Assembly (NCBI GenBank): GCA_003167415.1
Contig: PMTF01000009.1
Location: 242,065 to 306,064 of the forward strand
DNA from: Acidimicrobiaceae bacterium
GTDB taxonomy: Bacteria; Actinomycetota; Acidimicrobiia; Acidimicrobiales; RAAP-2
Length of the DNA stretch: 64,000 nt
Direction of reading: 5' to 3'
Shown: piece after piece, positions 43,622 through 53,236 of the stretch
Layout: each line of letters opens with the position of its first letter
How positions within the stretch are numbered: the stretch's first letter is position 1
Made by a program: the position numbers and the translations under genes
The notes under the pieces: model-generated
What the model was told of the DNA's origin: nothing
What the model saw: the letters and a program-made list of their open reading frames with translations, nothing else
The model's database searches: none

Positions 43622-44506
43622 GTGGCGGTGGACGATATGGCGGGCAAGACGGTCGTCATCACGGGGGCCAATTCGGGAATCGGCAAGGAGACCGCCGTGG
43701 CCCTGGCCCGGGCCGGGGCACGGACCGTGATCACGGCACGCCATGGCGGCCGGGGGCAGGAGGCCGTGGCCGACATCGGGACCCGAAGTGGCAGCGACGC
43801 AGTCGAGCTGGTCGTCTTCGACCTCTCTGACCTCGGCTCTGTCCGGTCCGGCGCCACCGCCATCCTCGAGCTCTGCCCGTCCATCGACGTTCTGGTCAAC
43901 AACGCCGGCCTGGTCTTGTCGGATCGCCGGCAGACGGTCGACGGATTCGAGTCGACCTTCGCCATCAATCACCTCGGTCCCTTCCTTCTCACCCAACTAC
44001 TTTTCAATCGCATCACCGCCAGCGCACAGGGACGGATCGTGAACGTATCGTCCACGGCGCATAACTCGGCGCGCCAGGGGCTCGACTTCGACGACCTGCA
44101 GTCAGCCACCGGCTACAGCGCCATGCGGGTGTACGGCAAGAGCAAGTTGGCCAACATCTACTTCACCACCGAATTGGCCAGGCGGCTGGAAGGAACACCG
44201 GCGACCGCCAATTGCCTCCACCCCGGGGTGGTGGCCAGCGGCTTCGGACGCGACAGCGACACGAAGGGGGTCGTCGCCTTCGGCCTGAAGGTGATCGAGC
44301 CGTTCGTGTTGTCGGCGGAAAAGGGGGCCCGGACCTCTGTCTACCTGGCCTCGTCTCCCGAGGTGGCCGGCGTGTCGGGGAAATATTTCATCAAGTGCAA
44401 GCAACACCGGACATCCAAGGCGGCCCACGACGAGAATGCGGCTCGGCGGCTGTGGGAGGCCAGCGAGAAGCTGATCGCCGAAGCCGGGGTGAATACGCCG
44501 ACCTGA
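43622..44506 (+). CDS. Short-chain dehydrogenase/reductase, retinol-dehydrogenase-like
   Basis: A 294-aa SDR. VVITGANSGIGKETAVALAR is the cofactor motif and VITARHGGRG has the Arg that often selects NADP. Further motifs are VLVNNAGLV, NVSSTAHNSA with the Ser, and YGKSKLANIYF with the catalytic Tyr and Lys. Its sequence resembles the retinol dehydrogenase/WWOX-like branch, usually acting on hydrophobic alcohols and ketones. The GTG at 43622 has GAGGAG six bases upstream. Divergent from the amidohydrolase and convergent with the transporter operon. Confidence 0.88.
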   Translation: MAVDDMAGKTVVITGANSGIGKETAVALARAGARTVITARHGGRGQEAVADIGTRSGSDAVELVVFDLSDLGSVRSGATAILELCPSIDVLVNNAGLVLSDRRQTVDGFESTFAINHLGPFLLTQLLFNRITASAQGRIVNVSSTAHNSARQGLDFDDLQSATGYSAMRVYGKSKLANIYFTTELARRLEGTPATANCLHPGVVASGFGRDSDTKGVVAFGLKVIEPFVLSAEKGARTSVYLASSPEVAGVSGKYFIKCKQHRTSKAAHDENAARRLWEASEKLIAEAGVNTPT

Positions 44507-44521
44507 GCCCTGCGACCGGGG

Positions 44522-46084
44522 TTATCCCTCGGAGCTCCCCATGTAGGCGCTCATCAGGTTGTCCCCCACTTCGGCCGGCGTGCCCGTGCGGACGATACGA
44601 CCATTCACCATCACGGCCACATGGTCGGCGATCGTCAGAGCTGTCTGCGCGAACTGCTCGACGAGAAGGATCGTGATGTCCTCCGACGCCACCAGCTGGC
44701 CCACCAGTTCGTAGAGCTCGGCCACGACCAGGGGAGCCAGGCCCATCGATATCTCGTCGAGCAGCAACAAGCGGGGATTCGTGAACAGCGCCCGGGCCAG
44801 CGCCAACATCTGCTGCTCACCGCCCGAGAGTCGTCCGGCCAGCTGTCGGCGACGCTGGCCGAGCACGGGGAACCGGATGTAGCTCTGCTCTTCGAGCTCG
44901 GCCGCCTTCACGTCCTTGCCGCGGTAGGTGTACATCAAGAGGTTCTCGGAGACGGTCAGGTTGGGAAAGATGGCTCTCCCCTCGGGAATGGCACACAGCC
45001 CCCGCCGGGCCAGCTGTTCGGAGGTGGCCTTGCCGATGTCCTCCCCGTTGAAGCGGACACTCCCCGCCGACGGGGACAGCCTTCCGCTCGTGACTTTGAG
45101 AAGCGTCGACTTTCCCGCCCCGTTGGGCCCGAGCAGAGCCATGACCGAACCCCGGGAAACGGCCAACGAGACGCCGTGGACGACTTCGATGCGGCCGTAG
45201 GCGGCTCTCACGTCGACGAGCTCCAGCATCAGAGCGCCGCCGTCGCGCTCGGCCACGACGGAAACACCCCGGCCCGCGGCCGCAACCGCCGGCGGCTCGG
45301 TATCGACCAGCAGCCCAACGGCAATCACCGGGGTGACCTCGGTCGGCGGAGGCTTCTCGGTGTCCACCGCGCCCAGATAGGCGGCCTGCACGGCCGGATC
45401 GGCCTGGACGGATTCCGGGCTCCCCGAGGCGATGATCTCGCCGTAGTGCAGGACGCTCACCTCGTGGCAGATGCTCATAACGAGACTCATGTCGTGTTCG
45501 ACCAAGAGCACGGCCATGCCGTCGCCGGCCAGCCTGACGAGTACCCTCCCGAGCGCTTCGGTCTCATGCTGGTCCAGTCCGGCACTGGGCTCATCGAGAA
45601 GCAGGACGGTCGGCGTGGTGGCCATCGCCCGCGCCAGCTCGACCAGCCGGGCGAGGCCCGTGGGCAGTGAGTCGGTCGGCTCGTCGGCCACATGGGCGAT
45701 CCCCACCTGCTCCATGAGGCACTCGGTGGCGGCATCCGGGGTCATCCCCGGCGGCAGGCGACGACGTTGGGTTTCGGCCGCCATCTGGATGTTCTCGCGT
45801 GTCGTCAGGGTGTCGAACAGCTCCAGGCGCTGGAACGTGCGGGCCATGCCGCGCCGCGCCCGGACATGCGGCCGGTTACCCGTGATGTCCTGGCCGTCGA
45901 AACGGACCCGACCACGGGTGGGGGGCTGGAGCCCGGTGATGACATTGAAGAGGGTGGTCTTCCCCGCACCATTGGGTCCGATGAGCCCGTGGACGGTCCC
46001 GCCGCTGACGGTCACGTCGACTTCGTTCAGGGCCTGGATACCGCCGAAGCGGACGGCGATCTGCTCGACCTTGAGCTCAGACAC
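44522..46084 (-). CDS. Fused LivG-LivF branched-chain amino acid ABC transporter ATPase
   Basis: A 520-aa protein with two complete ABC domains. Domain 1 (residues 1-240, LivG-like) has IGPNGAGKTTLFNVITGL, ARTFQRLELFDTL and VLLLDEPSAGLDQHE; its signature reads LPTGLARLVELARA, a weak form of LSGGQ. Domain 2 (residues about 285-520, LivF-like) has LLGPNGAGKSTLLKVTSG, LSGGEQQMLALARAL and LLLLDEISMGLAPLV. LivG and LivF are normally separate genes. A linker of about 45 residues rich in Pro, Val and Ala joins them. It powers the fused permease encoded six bases upstream. Confidence 0.92.
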   Translation of the reverse strand: MSELKVEQIAVRFGGIQALNEVDVTVSGGTVHGLIGPNGAGKTTLFNVITGLQPPTRGRVRFDGQDITGNRPHVRARRGMARTFQRLELFDTLTTRENIQMAAETQRRRLPPGMTPDAATECLMEQVGIAHVADEPTDSLPTGLARLVELARAMATTPTVLLLDEPSAGLDQHETEALGRVLVRLAGDGMAVLLVEHDMSLVMSICHEVSVLHYGEIIASGSPESVQADPAVQAAYLGAVDTEKPPPTEVTPVIAVGLLVDTEPPAVAAAGRGVSVVAERDGGALMLELVDVRAAYGRIEVVHGVSLAVSRGSVMALLGPNGAGKSTLLKVTSGRLSPSAGSVRFNGEDIGKATSEQLARRGLCAIPEGRAIFPNLTVSENLLMYTYRGKDVKAAELEEQSYIRFPVLGQRRRQLAGRLSGGEQQMLALARALFTNPRLLLLDEISMGLAPLVVAELYELVGQLVASEDITILLVEQFAQTALTIADHVAVMVNGRIVRTGTPAEVGDNLMSAYMGSSEG

Positions 46085-46090
46085 CGCCGC

Positions 46091-48001
46091 TCACCCCAGC
46101 GCCGCGCTGGGCGCGGGGGGTTGGTCGCTTTCGATCTCCGGACTCTCGTGTTGGAGGCGGCTGCGGCGACGTTCGAGGTAGTCCGACACGTCGATGAACA
46201 CCTTGCCGATGCCGTTGGGGTTGCGGCCGACGGCCACGATGCCCACACCGATCAGGAGCTGCGAGAAGTCGTTCAGCTGCGGGATGTGCGTTCCGATGAC
46301 GGGGAGCACGGCAATGAAGACGCCGGTCGAGACGGCCCCGGTGAGCACGCTCATCCCCCCGAGCGTCACCCCGGCGAAGATCAAGATGCTGTAGAGGAAC
46401 TGGAACTGTGACGCTCCCACCGACGTGCTCAGGCCGCCGTACAGAGCACCGGCCAGCCCCGCCAGTCCGGCCGACAGTGAGAAGACGGCCAACTTTGTCA
46501 CCGTGAGACTGAGACCCACCGTGCTGCACGCCGCCGGGGAGTCGCTCATGGCCACCAGACGGCGCCCGAACGGACCCCGACGCAGCGCGCTGACCCCGAT
46601 AAGACACAGGGCCAAGACGATGCCGATGAGGATGTCGAACGACCGGTTGGTGGCGAAGCGGAGACCGAAGATGTCGGGACGCCCGACCGTGACGGCACCG
46701 GAGCTTCCGAAGATGGAGTTCGAGGTGAAGAACACATTGTCCATGAGCACGGCGAAGGCCAGGGTGGCCAGGGCCAGGTAGAGGCCGCGTAGTCGCAGGG
46801 TGGGCAGAGCCAGCACCGCACCCACCGCCGCGCACAGGCTCACGGCGAGGAGCACCCCGAGCACGGAGCCACCGCCGTCCACCCAGTGCATGGACAGCGC
46901 CCCGAGGCCCAAGAAGGTGTACTGGCACAGCGAGATCTGTCCGGCGTAGCCCGACAGCAAGGTGAGAGACAGCGCCAACATGGCCAGGACCAGCGCGTTA
47001 CCCATGGTCAGGAGGTTGCTGCCCGAGAGCACGGTGGAGAGGATCACGACGATCACGATCACGAGGCCGGCACCGAAGAGTGTCGATTTCGCCCCGGGCG
47101 GTCGAGGTGAGCGCACGCGGACCACCCGGCCCACGGTCAAGCGGACCTCGGGAATGAACAGCAGAACCAGGAAGAGCAGGACCATGGGCAGCGCCGCCTG
47201 GATGTCCGAGACATCGCTGGCCGGCCCGTAGCCGACGACCAGGGAGTTGGCGATGCCCAGGATCATGGCGCCCAAGAAGGTGAGGGGAATGCTGCGCAGC
47301 CGACCCACGACGGCCGCGGCGTAACCGACGATGACCAATTCGGTGAGTTGGATGATCACCATGGTGGTGGGAGCGAGGAGGATCCCGGCCACGCCGGCGA
47401 ACATGACACCGATCATCCAGGCGTACGAGGCGATGCGCCCCGAAGGCGCTCCCGCCAGGCGGGCGAGCTCGGGGTCGTCCACCACGGCCCGCATGGCCAC
47501 GCCCGTGCGGGTGCGTTTGAAGAACAGCCGCAGGAAAACAGCGGCGCCCACGGCGATGGCGATGGTGATGACCTGCTCGTAAGAGAGATTGACGCCACCG
47601 AGGGACACCTGGTGGCCGTTGAAGAACTCGGGCATCACGTAGACGTTGGCCTGGTTCCAGATGCTGCTCGCCCCGGCCACCAGAACGAGGAGAAGTCCGA
47701 GAGTGACGGCCAGGCGGATGTTGGGCGACACACCGTAGAGAGGGCGCATGACGACCCGTTCCACGACGGCGCCGAGGATGGGTGCCACCACAAGCAGCAC
47801 CACGGCCAGGGCAAGGAGAACGGGCCAATGCCAGCCCTGCCACAGTTGCCAGAACAGATAGGCGAGGCCCATGCCGAGCGCACCGTGGGCGAAGTTGAAG
47901 ATTCCGGTGGTGTTGTACGTCACCACGAGACCGCTGGCGCTCACGGCATAGATCGACCCGGTGACGATCCCGGCGATCACCAGGCTGATGAACTCGCTCA
48001 C
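46091..48001 (-). CDS. Fused LivH-LivM branched-chain amino acid ABC transporter permease
   Basis: A 636-aa membrane protein that joins LivH (residues 1-295, with YAVSASGLVVTYNTTGIFNF, GAVVERVVMRPLYG and the ATPase-contact loop VAMRAVVDDPELARLAGAP) to LivM (about 310-636, with LLSGYAGQISLCQYTFLGLG, LRLRGLYLALATLAFAVLM and RRLVAMSDSPAACSTVGLS). It would form the complete channel from one polypeptide. Starts with GTG or ATG at 48001, 64 bp after the binding-protein gene; ends six bases before the fused ATPase. Confidence 0.92.
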   Translation of the reverse strand: MSEFISLVIAGIVTGSIYAVSASGLVVTYNTTGIFNFAHGALGMGLAYLFWQLWQGWHWPVLLALAVVLLVVAPILGAVVERVVMRPLYGVSPNIRLAVTLGLLLVLVAGASSIWNQANVYVMPEFFNGHQVSLGGVNLSYEQVITIAIAVGAAVFLRLFFKRTRTGVAMRAVVDDPELARLAGAPSGRIASYAWMIGVMFAGVAGILLAPTTMVIIQLTELVIVGYAAAVVGRLRSIPLTFLGAMILGIANSLVVGYGPASDVSDIQAALPMVLLFLVLLFIPEVRLTVGRVVRVRSPRPPGAKSTLFGAGLVIVIVVILSTVLSGSNLLTMGNALVLAMLALSLTLLSGYAGQISLCQYTFLGLGALSMHWVDGGGSVLGVLLAVSLCAAVGAVLALPTLRLRGLYLALATLAFAVLMDNVFFTSNSIFGSSGAVTVGRPDIFGLRFATNRSFDILIGIVLALCLIGVSALRRGPFGRRLVAMSDSPAACSTVGLSLTVTKLAVFSLSAGLAGLAGALYGGLSTSVGASQFQFLYSILIFAGVTLGGMSVLTGAVSTGVFIAVLPVIGTHIPQLNDFSQLLIGVGIVAVGRNPNGIGKVFIDVSDYLERRRSRLQHESPEIESDQPPAPSAALG

Positions 48002-48065
48002 AGCGTCAAGCCCCCTCGGTCACCGACGGGTGGCGCGCCACGCGGACGCGCCGTGATCGAGCACC

Positions 48066-49445
48066 CTACGACGACGGGGTCGGCCGGACCTCGGGCTTGA
48101 ATCCCGGTGCCGGCAACTTGGCAGAACTGCAGATGAACCCGGTGGGGGGCGACGGTGCCACCCGCTTGATCTGCCCGTTCCGGACTTGGCTGAGGACGAT
48201 GCAGCCGCCAGGAATGTTCTGCGCCGGATTCCCCGTCGTCAGAAGTCCACTGGCATCGAAACTGGTGACCTTGTCCAGCGCCGCCTTGAGGCTGGCACGG
48301 GTGGGTGTCTTCCCGGCGGCTCGCAAACCCTCTACGAAGAGCTGGGCGGCGGCCCATCCGTAGACAGCCTCCAAGTTGAACTGAGGACTCGCGTCGGCTT
48401 CCTTCATCCAATGGGTGAAGAGTTTCACGGCGGGCAGATTGGCGTCGGCGTCGAGGTAGAGCAGGTATCCGGTGTCCAGATACATGTTGTTGACGGCCGG
48501 GCCCCCCTCATTGACCAGTTGGTTCGAATAGGCGTCGCCCTCGACGTTGACGGGGTTGAAACTCTGCTGCTGCATCTCCTTGGCCACCGTTGCCGCGTAG
48601 GCATCGGGCATCTGCAGCGTGAAGAACATCTGGACACCCTTCGCCTTCATGGTGAGGACGTTGGCCAGGAACGTCGTCTGACTGGGGGTGAACCCGGTGG
48701 AATAGACGATCCCGAATCCCTGCGATTTGGCCGCCCGCTCGAAGGCCGTTTCCGAGGCGGCCGTCGACGGCGTGGCGTTGGCCCACAGGATCCCCACGTG
48801 CTTGATCTGCGTCGGGAACTTCTTTTTGAGAACAGTGAAGACGGTGAGCGGGTAGTCGTTGCTGGGGTTCGGAGCCGGGCTGTACGAGGTCGGGAGGTTC
48901 GACAGGCTCTGGTCCAACGGATAAGCCACGTCGGGCATGCCGGAGCTGGCGATGATCGGCTCCTCGGCGGCGTCGTCCAGTGAGAACCCACCGACCAGGG
49001 CGAAGTCGCTCTTGACCTGGGCCTGCGTTTCGTTGGCCACGATGCCGTCGTCGTATCCGCTGTCCTGGGCGTCGAGCTTGATCGTGCGCCCGTTCACACC
49101 ACCCTGGCTGTTCACGTAGTCGAAGTAGGCCTGGGTGCCGTCCTTGGCCCCTTTGAACAGTCCCGGGATCGGCTTGGTGAGGTCATCGACCTGGCCCACA
49201 GTGACCTGGGTACTGGTGATCCCGGGGGACGTCCCACCGGTCGGCGGCGTGCTCGAGCCGCCCGCCGTGGTGGCCGTCGCCGCCGTGGTGGTGGTGGACG
49301 CTGCTTTTCCGGGGGTCGACGAGCAGGCGCTGGCCACCAGGGCCACGACCGAGATCGGCACGAGCAACCGGGCCCCTCTCACCGTGCGTCGGCGGCCGTG
49401 CCCACTACGTACGGCGACTGTTCGCTTCCCCTGCACATCGTCCAC
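48066..49445 (-). CDS. Branched-chain amino acid-type periplasmic binding lipoprotein
   Basis: A 459-aa binding protein (Peripla_BP_6/LivJ-like). A basic head and hydrophobic segment end in VASACSS with the lipid cysteine at about residue 41. A Thr/Ala/Gly-rich linker follows, then ITSTQVTVGQVDDLTKP, which is the first strand of the fold, and DGTQAYFDYVNSQGGVNGR, the usual family helix. It hands its ligand to the fused permease. The GTG at 49445 has AGAGGGGG upstream; extension to 49562 reads against no known signal. The ligand could be an amino acid, amide or aromatic compound. Confidence 0.87.
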   Translation of the reverse strand: MDDVQGKRTVAVRSGHGRRRTVRGARLLVPISVVALVASACSSTPGKAASTTTTAATATTAGGSSTPPTGGTSPGITSTQVTVGQVDDLTKPIPGLFKGAKDGTQAYFDYVNSQGGVNGRTIKLDAQDSGYDDGIVANETQAQVKSDFALVGGFSLDDAAEEPIIASSGMPDVAYPLDQSLSNLPTSYSPAPNPSNDYPLTVFTVLKKKFPTQIKHVGILWANATPSTAASETAFERAAKSQGFGIVYSTGFTPSQTTFLANVLTMKAKGVQMFFTLQMPDAYAATVAKEMQQQSFNPVNVEGDAYSNQLVNEGGPAVNNMYLDTGYLLYLDADANLPAVKLFTHWMKEADASPQFNLEAVYGWAAAQLFVEGLRAAGKTPTRASLKAALDKVTSFDASGLLTTGNPAQNIPGGCIVLSQVRNGQIKRVAPSPPTGFICSSAKLPAPGFKPEVRPTPSS

Positions 49446-49581
49446 AATTCCCCCTCTGGTCTCCCCTGTAACCGGTCCATCACCCCAGGCCCGACAGCTT
49501 GGCACAGCGTCTCCTACCGTCCCCAGGCTGGTGGGACCGGCCCGGAGACGAAGGCAGAACACGTTCTAGCCGGAGCTGATG

Positions 49582-50940
49582 CTACGTCAGGAATCCGCTG
49601 GCTGCCTGGTCCGCCGAGGCGACGGGCGACGCCCCGGGGAGAGCGGGGCCGTCCTCGTCGGGGCGGAGCCGGGAGCGGTAGCGGACCCCTTCCAGAAAAC
49701 GCACCACGGCGGCGACGGCGTGGGCGCTACGCACCGAAGGCAGGACGTCAAAGGCGTGCTGGGTGTAGGGAAGCTCGGCATAGAGGACGGGGGCTTTCGA
49801 CGTCGCCCGGAGAGCCTCGACGAAACGTCGGGCCTCGGCCACGGGCACGAGGGTGTCGTGGGTTCCGTGCACGACGAAGAAGGGCGGGGCATCGGGATTC
49901 ACCCGACACTGGGGAGAGGCGTCCTCGAAGATCTGCGGGTTGTCGTCGTAACGGCGCTTGAACACCCGCCTCTCCAGCAGGCTCATCAGGCCTTTGTCGT
50001 AATGGTCCGTCCCTCGGCCGGCGGTCATGTCGTAGACCCCGTAGAACGAGACACAGGCGTCGACTGCCGTCGGGGCGCCTTCGAATCCCGGTTGAAAGGC
50101 CGGGTCGCCCGGCGTCAGGGCCACCATCGAACACAGATGGCCACCCGCCGATCCCCCGCTCACGGCGATGAAGGCCGGATCTCCCCCGTAGTCGGCGATG
50201 TTCTCTCTCACCCAGGACAGGGCCTGTTTGCAGTCGACCAGATGGTCCGGCCACGTCGCTTTCGGGCTCAGCCGGTAGTTGATGGTGACCGTGACCCAGC
50301 CGCGCCTGGCCAACTCGTGCAGCAGAGGCAGCCCCTGCTCACGCTTGTCGCCGATCACCCAGGCCCCGCCGTGGATGTATACGAGGACCGGTCCTGCCGC
50401 CGGGGGGTCCACCCGGCGTCGGATGATGTCGAGCCGGTGACGGCGTGTCCCGTCGCCCACGTAGTCGATGTTGCGGACGACCTGCATGGACCGTGCCGGC
50501 CGGGGCAACGGGTAGATCAGCCGGGGGAAGCGCCACATCGTGTCGCGTCCGCCCCCGGGGACGACGAGATCCTCGATCGTCGGGAGTCCGAGCTCCTCTT
50601 CGGCTCCCACGAGGACACTCCCGGAGCGCCGGCCGATGCCGGCCAGGACGCCGAGACCGATCCACGAGGATGCCGCCACCACCAGTCCCACCCAGCCCGG
50701 CCACGATCCGAAAGCTCCGGCCACGGCGAAGAGGCCGGTGGCCGCCACCTGCCAGACGATGTGCCAGACGGGCATCTCGCCCGTGTACCAGCCGGCAAAG
50801 AAGCTCGGTACCAGGAGGAATTCCTGGCGGAAGGGCCTGAAGGCATTCAGCACCAGGACGGCGCCTACCAGACTCGATGCCAAGTACACCCAGGCCCACA
50901 CCATGGGCACATCTTCGCCCAGCGCGAGGCGGCGTCGCAT
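49582..50940 (-). CDS. Alpha/beta hydrolase (HSL/carboxylesterase type) with N-terminal membrane helices
   Basis: A 452-aa protein. Residues 10-105 contain three or four hydrophobic helices, a feature of membrane-bound esterases. The hydrolase domain (about 150-430) has the oxyanion motif YIHGGAWVIG, nucleophile SGGSAGGHL, the acid in VVHGTHDTLVP and the histidine in YTQHAFDVL. This resembles mycobacterial LipC-like esterases acting on short-chain esters. The C-terminal tail is Pro/Ala-rich and likely disordered. It follows the transport operon and precedes ogt in direction, without close overlap. Confidence 0.87.
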   Translation of the reverse strand: MRRRLALGEDVPMVWAWVYLASSLVGAVLVLNAFRPFRQEFLLVPSFFAGWYTGEMPVWHIVWQVAATGLFAVAGAFGSWPGWVGLVVAASSWIGLGVLAGIGRRSGSVLVGAEEELGLPTIEDLVVPGGGRDTMWRFPRLIYPLPRPARSMQVVRNIDYVGDGTRRHRLDIIRRRVDPPAAGPVLVYIHGGAWVIGDKREQGLPLLHELARRGWVTVTINYRLSPKATWPDHLVDCKQALSWVRENIADYGGDPAFIAVSGGSAGGHLCSMVALTPGDPAFQPGFEGAPTAVDACVSFYGVYDMTAGRGTDHYDKGLMSLLERRVFKRRYDDNPQIFEDASPQCRVNPDAPPFFVVHGTHDTLVPVAEARRFVEALRATSKAPVLYAELPYTQHAFDVLPSVRSAHAVAAVVRFLEGVRYRSRLRPDEDGPALPGASPVASADQAASGFLT

Positions 50941-51018
50941 GGCGGGGGTCGGGCCCGGCGATCCGGTCCATCGGCCCGGTTCCTCCCGCCACCGAGGGCA
51001 GTGCGCCGACGGCCGTCT

Positions 51019-51555
51019 TTACGAGGCGCGGCGCCGCCCGCCGGAGACGGGGTGCGCGACAGTGCGCTCGTGGTCGAGAAGGCGCTTCTTGAGCTCAAGT
51101 CCGCCGCCGTAGCCGGTGAGACTCCCGTTCGCCCCTATGACCCGGTGACAGGGCAGGACGAGGGGGATCGGGTTACGTCCGTTGGCCAAGCCCACGGCCC
51201 GACACGCCTTGGGGTTGCCGACCCGGGTGGCGAGGTCGCCGTAACTCTCGGTGTCCCCGTAGGCGATATCGGCGAGTGCGAACCACACCCGGCGTTGGAA
51301 GTCGGTCCCCAACGGGTCCAAGGGCAGCGAGAACTCCAACAGGTCACCGGCGAAGTAGGCGTCGATCTGTTCGACCGCAACACGCACGGCGGCCGGACGA
51401 CCCTTCCTGTCCGCAGCGAAGGCTCCCTCGTCGTAAGAGTCGGGCAGGTGCACGAAGTGTACGACCTCGTCGTCGCCTATCACCATCATCTCGCCCACCG
51501 GAGTGCCCATCACGGTCCACTCGTCGGAGGTCGCCAACTTCGCTGTCACAGTCAT
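51019..51555 (-). CDS. ogt: Methylated-DNA-protein cysteine methyltransferase
   Basis: A 178-aa MGMT protein. The active site is PLVLPCHRVIGANGSL with the acceptor Cys136, and TDFQRRVWFALADIAYGDTE together with KACRAVGLANGRNPI form the DNA-binding and arginine-finger region. It takes methyl groups from O6-methylguanine in a suicide reaction. Its ATG overlaps the end of the ada-alkA gene by four bases (ATGA), so the two repair proteins are coupled. Confidence 0.95.
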   Translation of the reverse strand: MTVTAKLATSDEWTVMGTPVGEMMVIGDDEVVHFVHLPDSYDEGAFAADRKGRPAAVRVAVEQIDAYFAGDLLEFSLPLDPLGTDFQRRVWFALADIAYGDTESYGDLATRVGNPKACRAVGLANGRNPIPLVLPCHRVIGANGSLTGYGGGLELKKRLLDHERTVAHPVSGGRRRAS

Positions 51556-53105
51556 TTCATCTCCTTACATCCAGGGGAACCAACCAGTCCCGACCACAGG
51601 TATTGCAGGGCATAGGCGCGGTACGGACGCCACTGCTCGGCCAGCGCCAGCGCCGATCGCTCACCGCGAGGTAGTCCGAGACGATCGAGAGCGCGCCTCA
51701 CACCCAGGTCGCCGGCCAGGAAGGCGTCGGGGTCTCCGAGAGCCCGCATCCTCACGTAGGCCACGGTCCAGGGACCGATCCCCGGGACGGTGAGCAACTT
51801 GGCGCTCACCTCGTCGCGATCGGCTCCCGGATCGAGAGTGATGTCGCCCCGGGCGAGGAGCTCGGCCACACGCAAGAGCGCTCGGCCCCGTCCCGTGGGC
51901 ATGGGCAGGTCGCCCGGCGAGAGCCCGGCGATCACCTCCACGGTGGGAAATGCCCGTGTCACGGTCCCGACGGCGGTGGGCAACGGTTGTCCGTAGGAGG
52001 CCGACAGGCGTCCGGCGACAGTCCGGGCGCCGGGGACGCTCACCTGTTGGCCGATCACGGCCCTCACGATGAGCTCGTTGCCGTCGACGTGACCCGGGAT
52101 GCGGATTCCCGGAACGGCAGCAACGGCAGTTCCCAGCACGGGATCGGCCCCAAGCACTTCGCTCACAGCGGCCGGATCGGCATCGAGGTCGAAGAGGTGG
52201 CGCAGACGCTTGGCGGCCATGGTGAGGTCCCGGAGATCCTCCAGCTGCAAGACGCAACAGAGCGATCCTCCGCTGCCGCCGTCGGACAGCGTGGCCACCC
52301 CGGAACCGTGAGGAAGGCTGAGCGCTCGTCGGTACTGCGTGGCGTCGCCTTCCTCCACGCCGGGCACGGCGCGAGTGGCCAGAAATTCGAAAAGCCGCGA
52401 CGAAGGAAACGGCTGACGGCAGGCAAGGCGCAAGGTCACCGATGCCGGCGCCGTGGCGTCGGTCACTCGTGGAGCCGTCTGTGAACCGTTGACTCGCCGC
52501 GTCGAACGCTGCGCACGATGCCTCATGGTCATGGGAGCTTCACCGAAGACGGTGCGGACCGTGTCGTTGAATTGCCGAACACTGCCGAATCCGGCAGCGA
52601 ACGCCACATCAGCGGTCCGCAGCTCGGTTGTCTCGAGAAGGATCCGTGCCGTCTCCGCCCGCTGGGACCGCGCCAACTCGAGCGGCCCCGCCCCCACCTC
52701 GGCGACGAGAAGCCTCTGCAGCTGGCGCGCGCTGTAGCCGAGGCGGTGCGCCAGCCCGGCCACGCCTTCGCGATCGACGACCCCGTCGGTAATCGACCTC
52801 ATGGCTCGCCCGACCACATCGCCGCGACGGTTCCACTCCGGCGATCCGGGGGCGGTATCGGGCCGACACCGTTTGCAGGCCCGGAAACCGCCGCGCTGGG
52901 CCGCCGCTGAGGTCGGATAGAACCGCACGTTGTCCCGCTTGGGCAGCACGGAGGGACAGCTCGGCCGGCAATAGATCCCGGTCGAGGTCACGGCCACGAA
53001 GAACCACCCGTCGAAGCGGGTGTCGTGCGCCTGCATGGCCCGGTAGCGGGGATCGTCATCTCCGGCAACCTCTTCGCCGGTGATCAGAACCGGTGTCGTC
53101 GTCAT
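51552..53105 (-). CDS. Ada-AlkA fusion: methyl-sensing regulator plus 3-methyladenine glycosylase
   Basis: A 517-aa multi-domain protein. Residues 30-85 are the Ada zinc domain: IYCRPSC with Cys46 and Cys50, then RACKRC with Cys77 and Cys80. An AraC-type HTH follows at 95-185 (LAHRLGYSARQLQRLLVAEV, FGSVRQFNDTVR). Residues about 215-510 are AlkA: HVDGNELIVRAVIGQQVS and the HhH motif LLTVPGIGPWTVAYV with the catalytic Asp in FLAGDLGVRRA. It lacks the Ada C-terminal methyltransferase domain; the Ogt encoded next to it supplies that activity. The ATG at 53105 is chosen over upstream starts because homology begins just after it. Confidence 0.93.
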   Translation of the reverse strand: MTTTPVLITGEEVAGDDDPRYRAMQAHDTRFDGWFFVAVTSTGIYCRPSCPSVLPKRDNVRFYPTSAAAQRGGFRACKRCRPDTAPGSPEWNRRGDVVGRAMRSITDGVVDREGVAGLAHRLGYSARQLQRLLVAEVGAGPLELARSQRAETARILLETTELRTADVAFAAGFGSVRQFNDTVRTVFGEAPMTMRHRAQRSTRRVNGSQTAPRVTDATAPASVTLRLACRQPFPSSRLFEFLATRAVPGVEEGDATQYRRALSLPHGSGVATLSDGGSGGSLCCVLQLEDLRDLTMAAKRLRHLFDLDADPAAVSEVLGADPVLGTAVAAVPGIRIPGHVDGNELIVRAVIGQQVSVPGARTVAGRLSASYGQPLPTAVGTVTRAFPTVEVIAGLSPGDLPMPTGRGRALLRVAELLARGDITLDPGADRDEVSAKLLTVPGIGPWTVAYVRMRALGDPDAFLAGDLGVRRALDRLGLPRGERSALALAEQWRPYRAYALQYLWSGLVGSPGCKEMK

Positions 53106-53236
53106 GGCCACACCCGAAGTATCCCAGGCCACGACCGACCGTTCTGGCGGATTTCGGACATGCGGATCGACCCCGTGCGATGATCCTGTGACTCCTATGT
53201 CTTCACCTCGAGATCGCCGATTATGAAGATGCGCCG

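Noticed and set aside
49579-51615. Open frame of 678 codons on the plus strand over the esterase and ogt
   Set aside because: It crosses two convincing genes on the other strand and has shadow-like composition without a recognisable motif.
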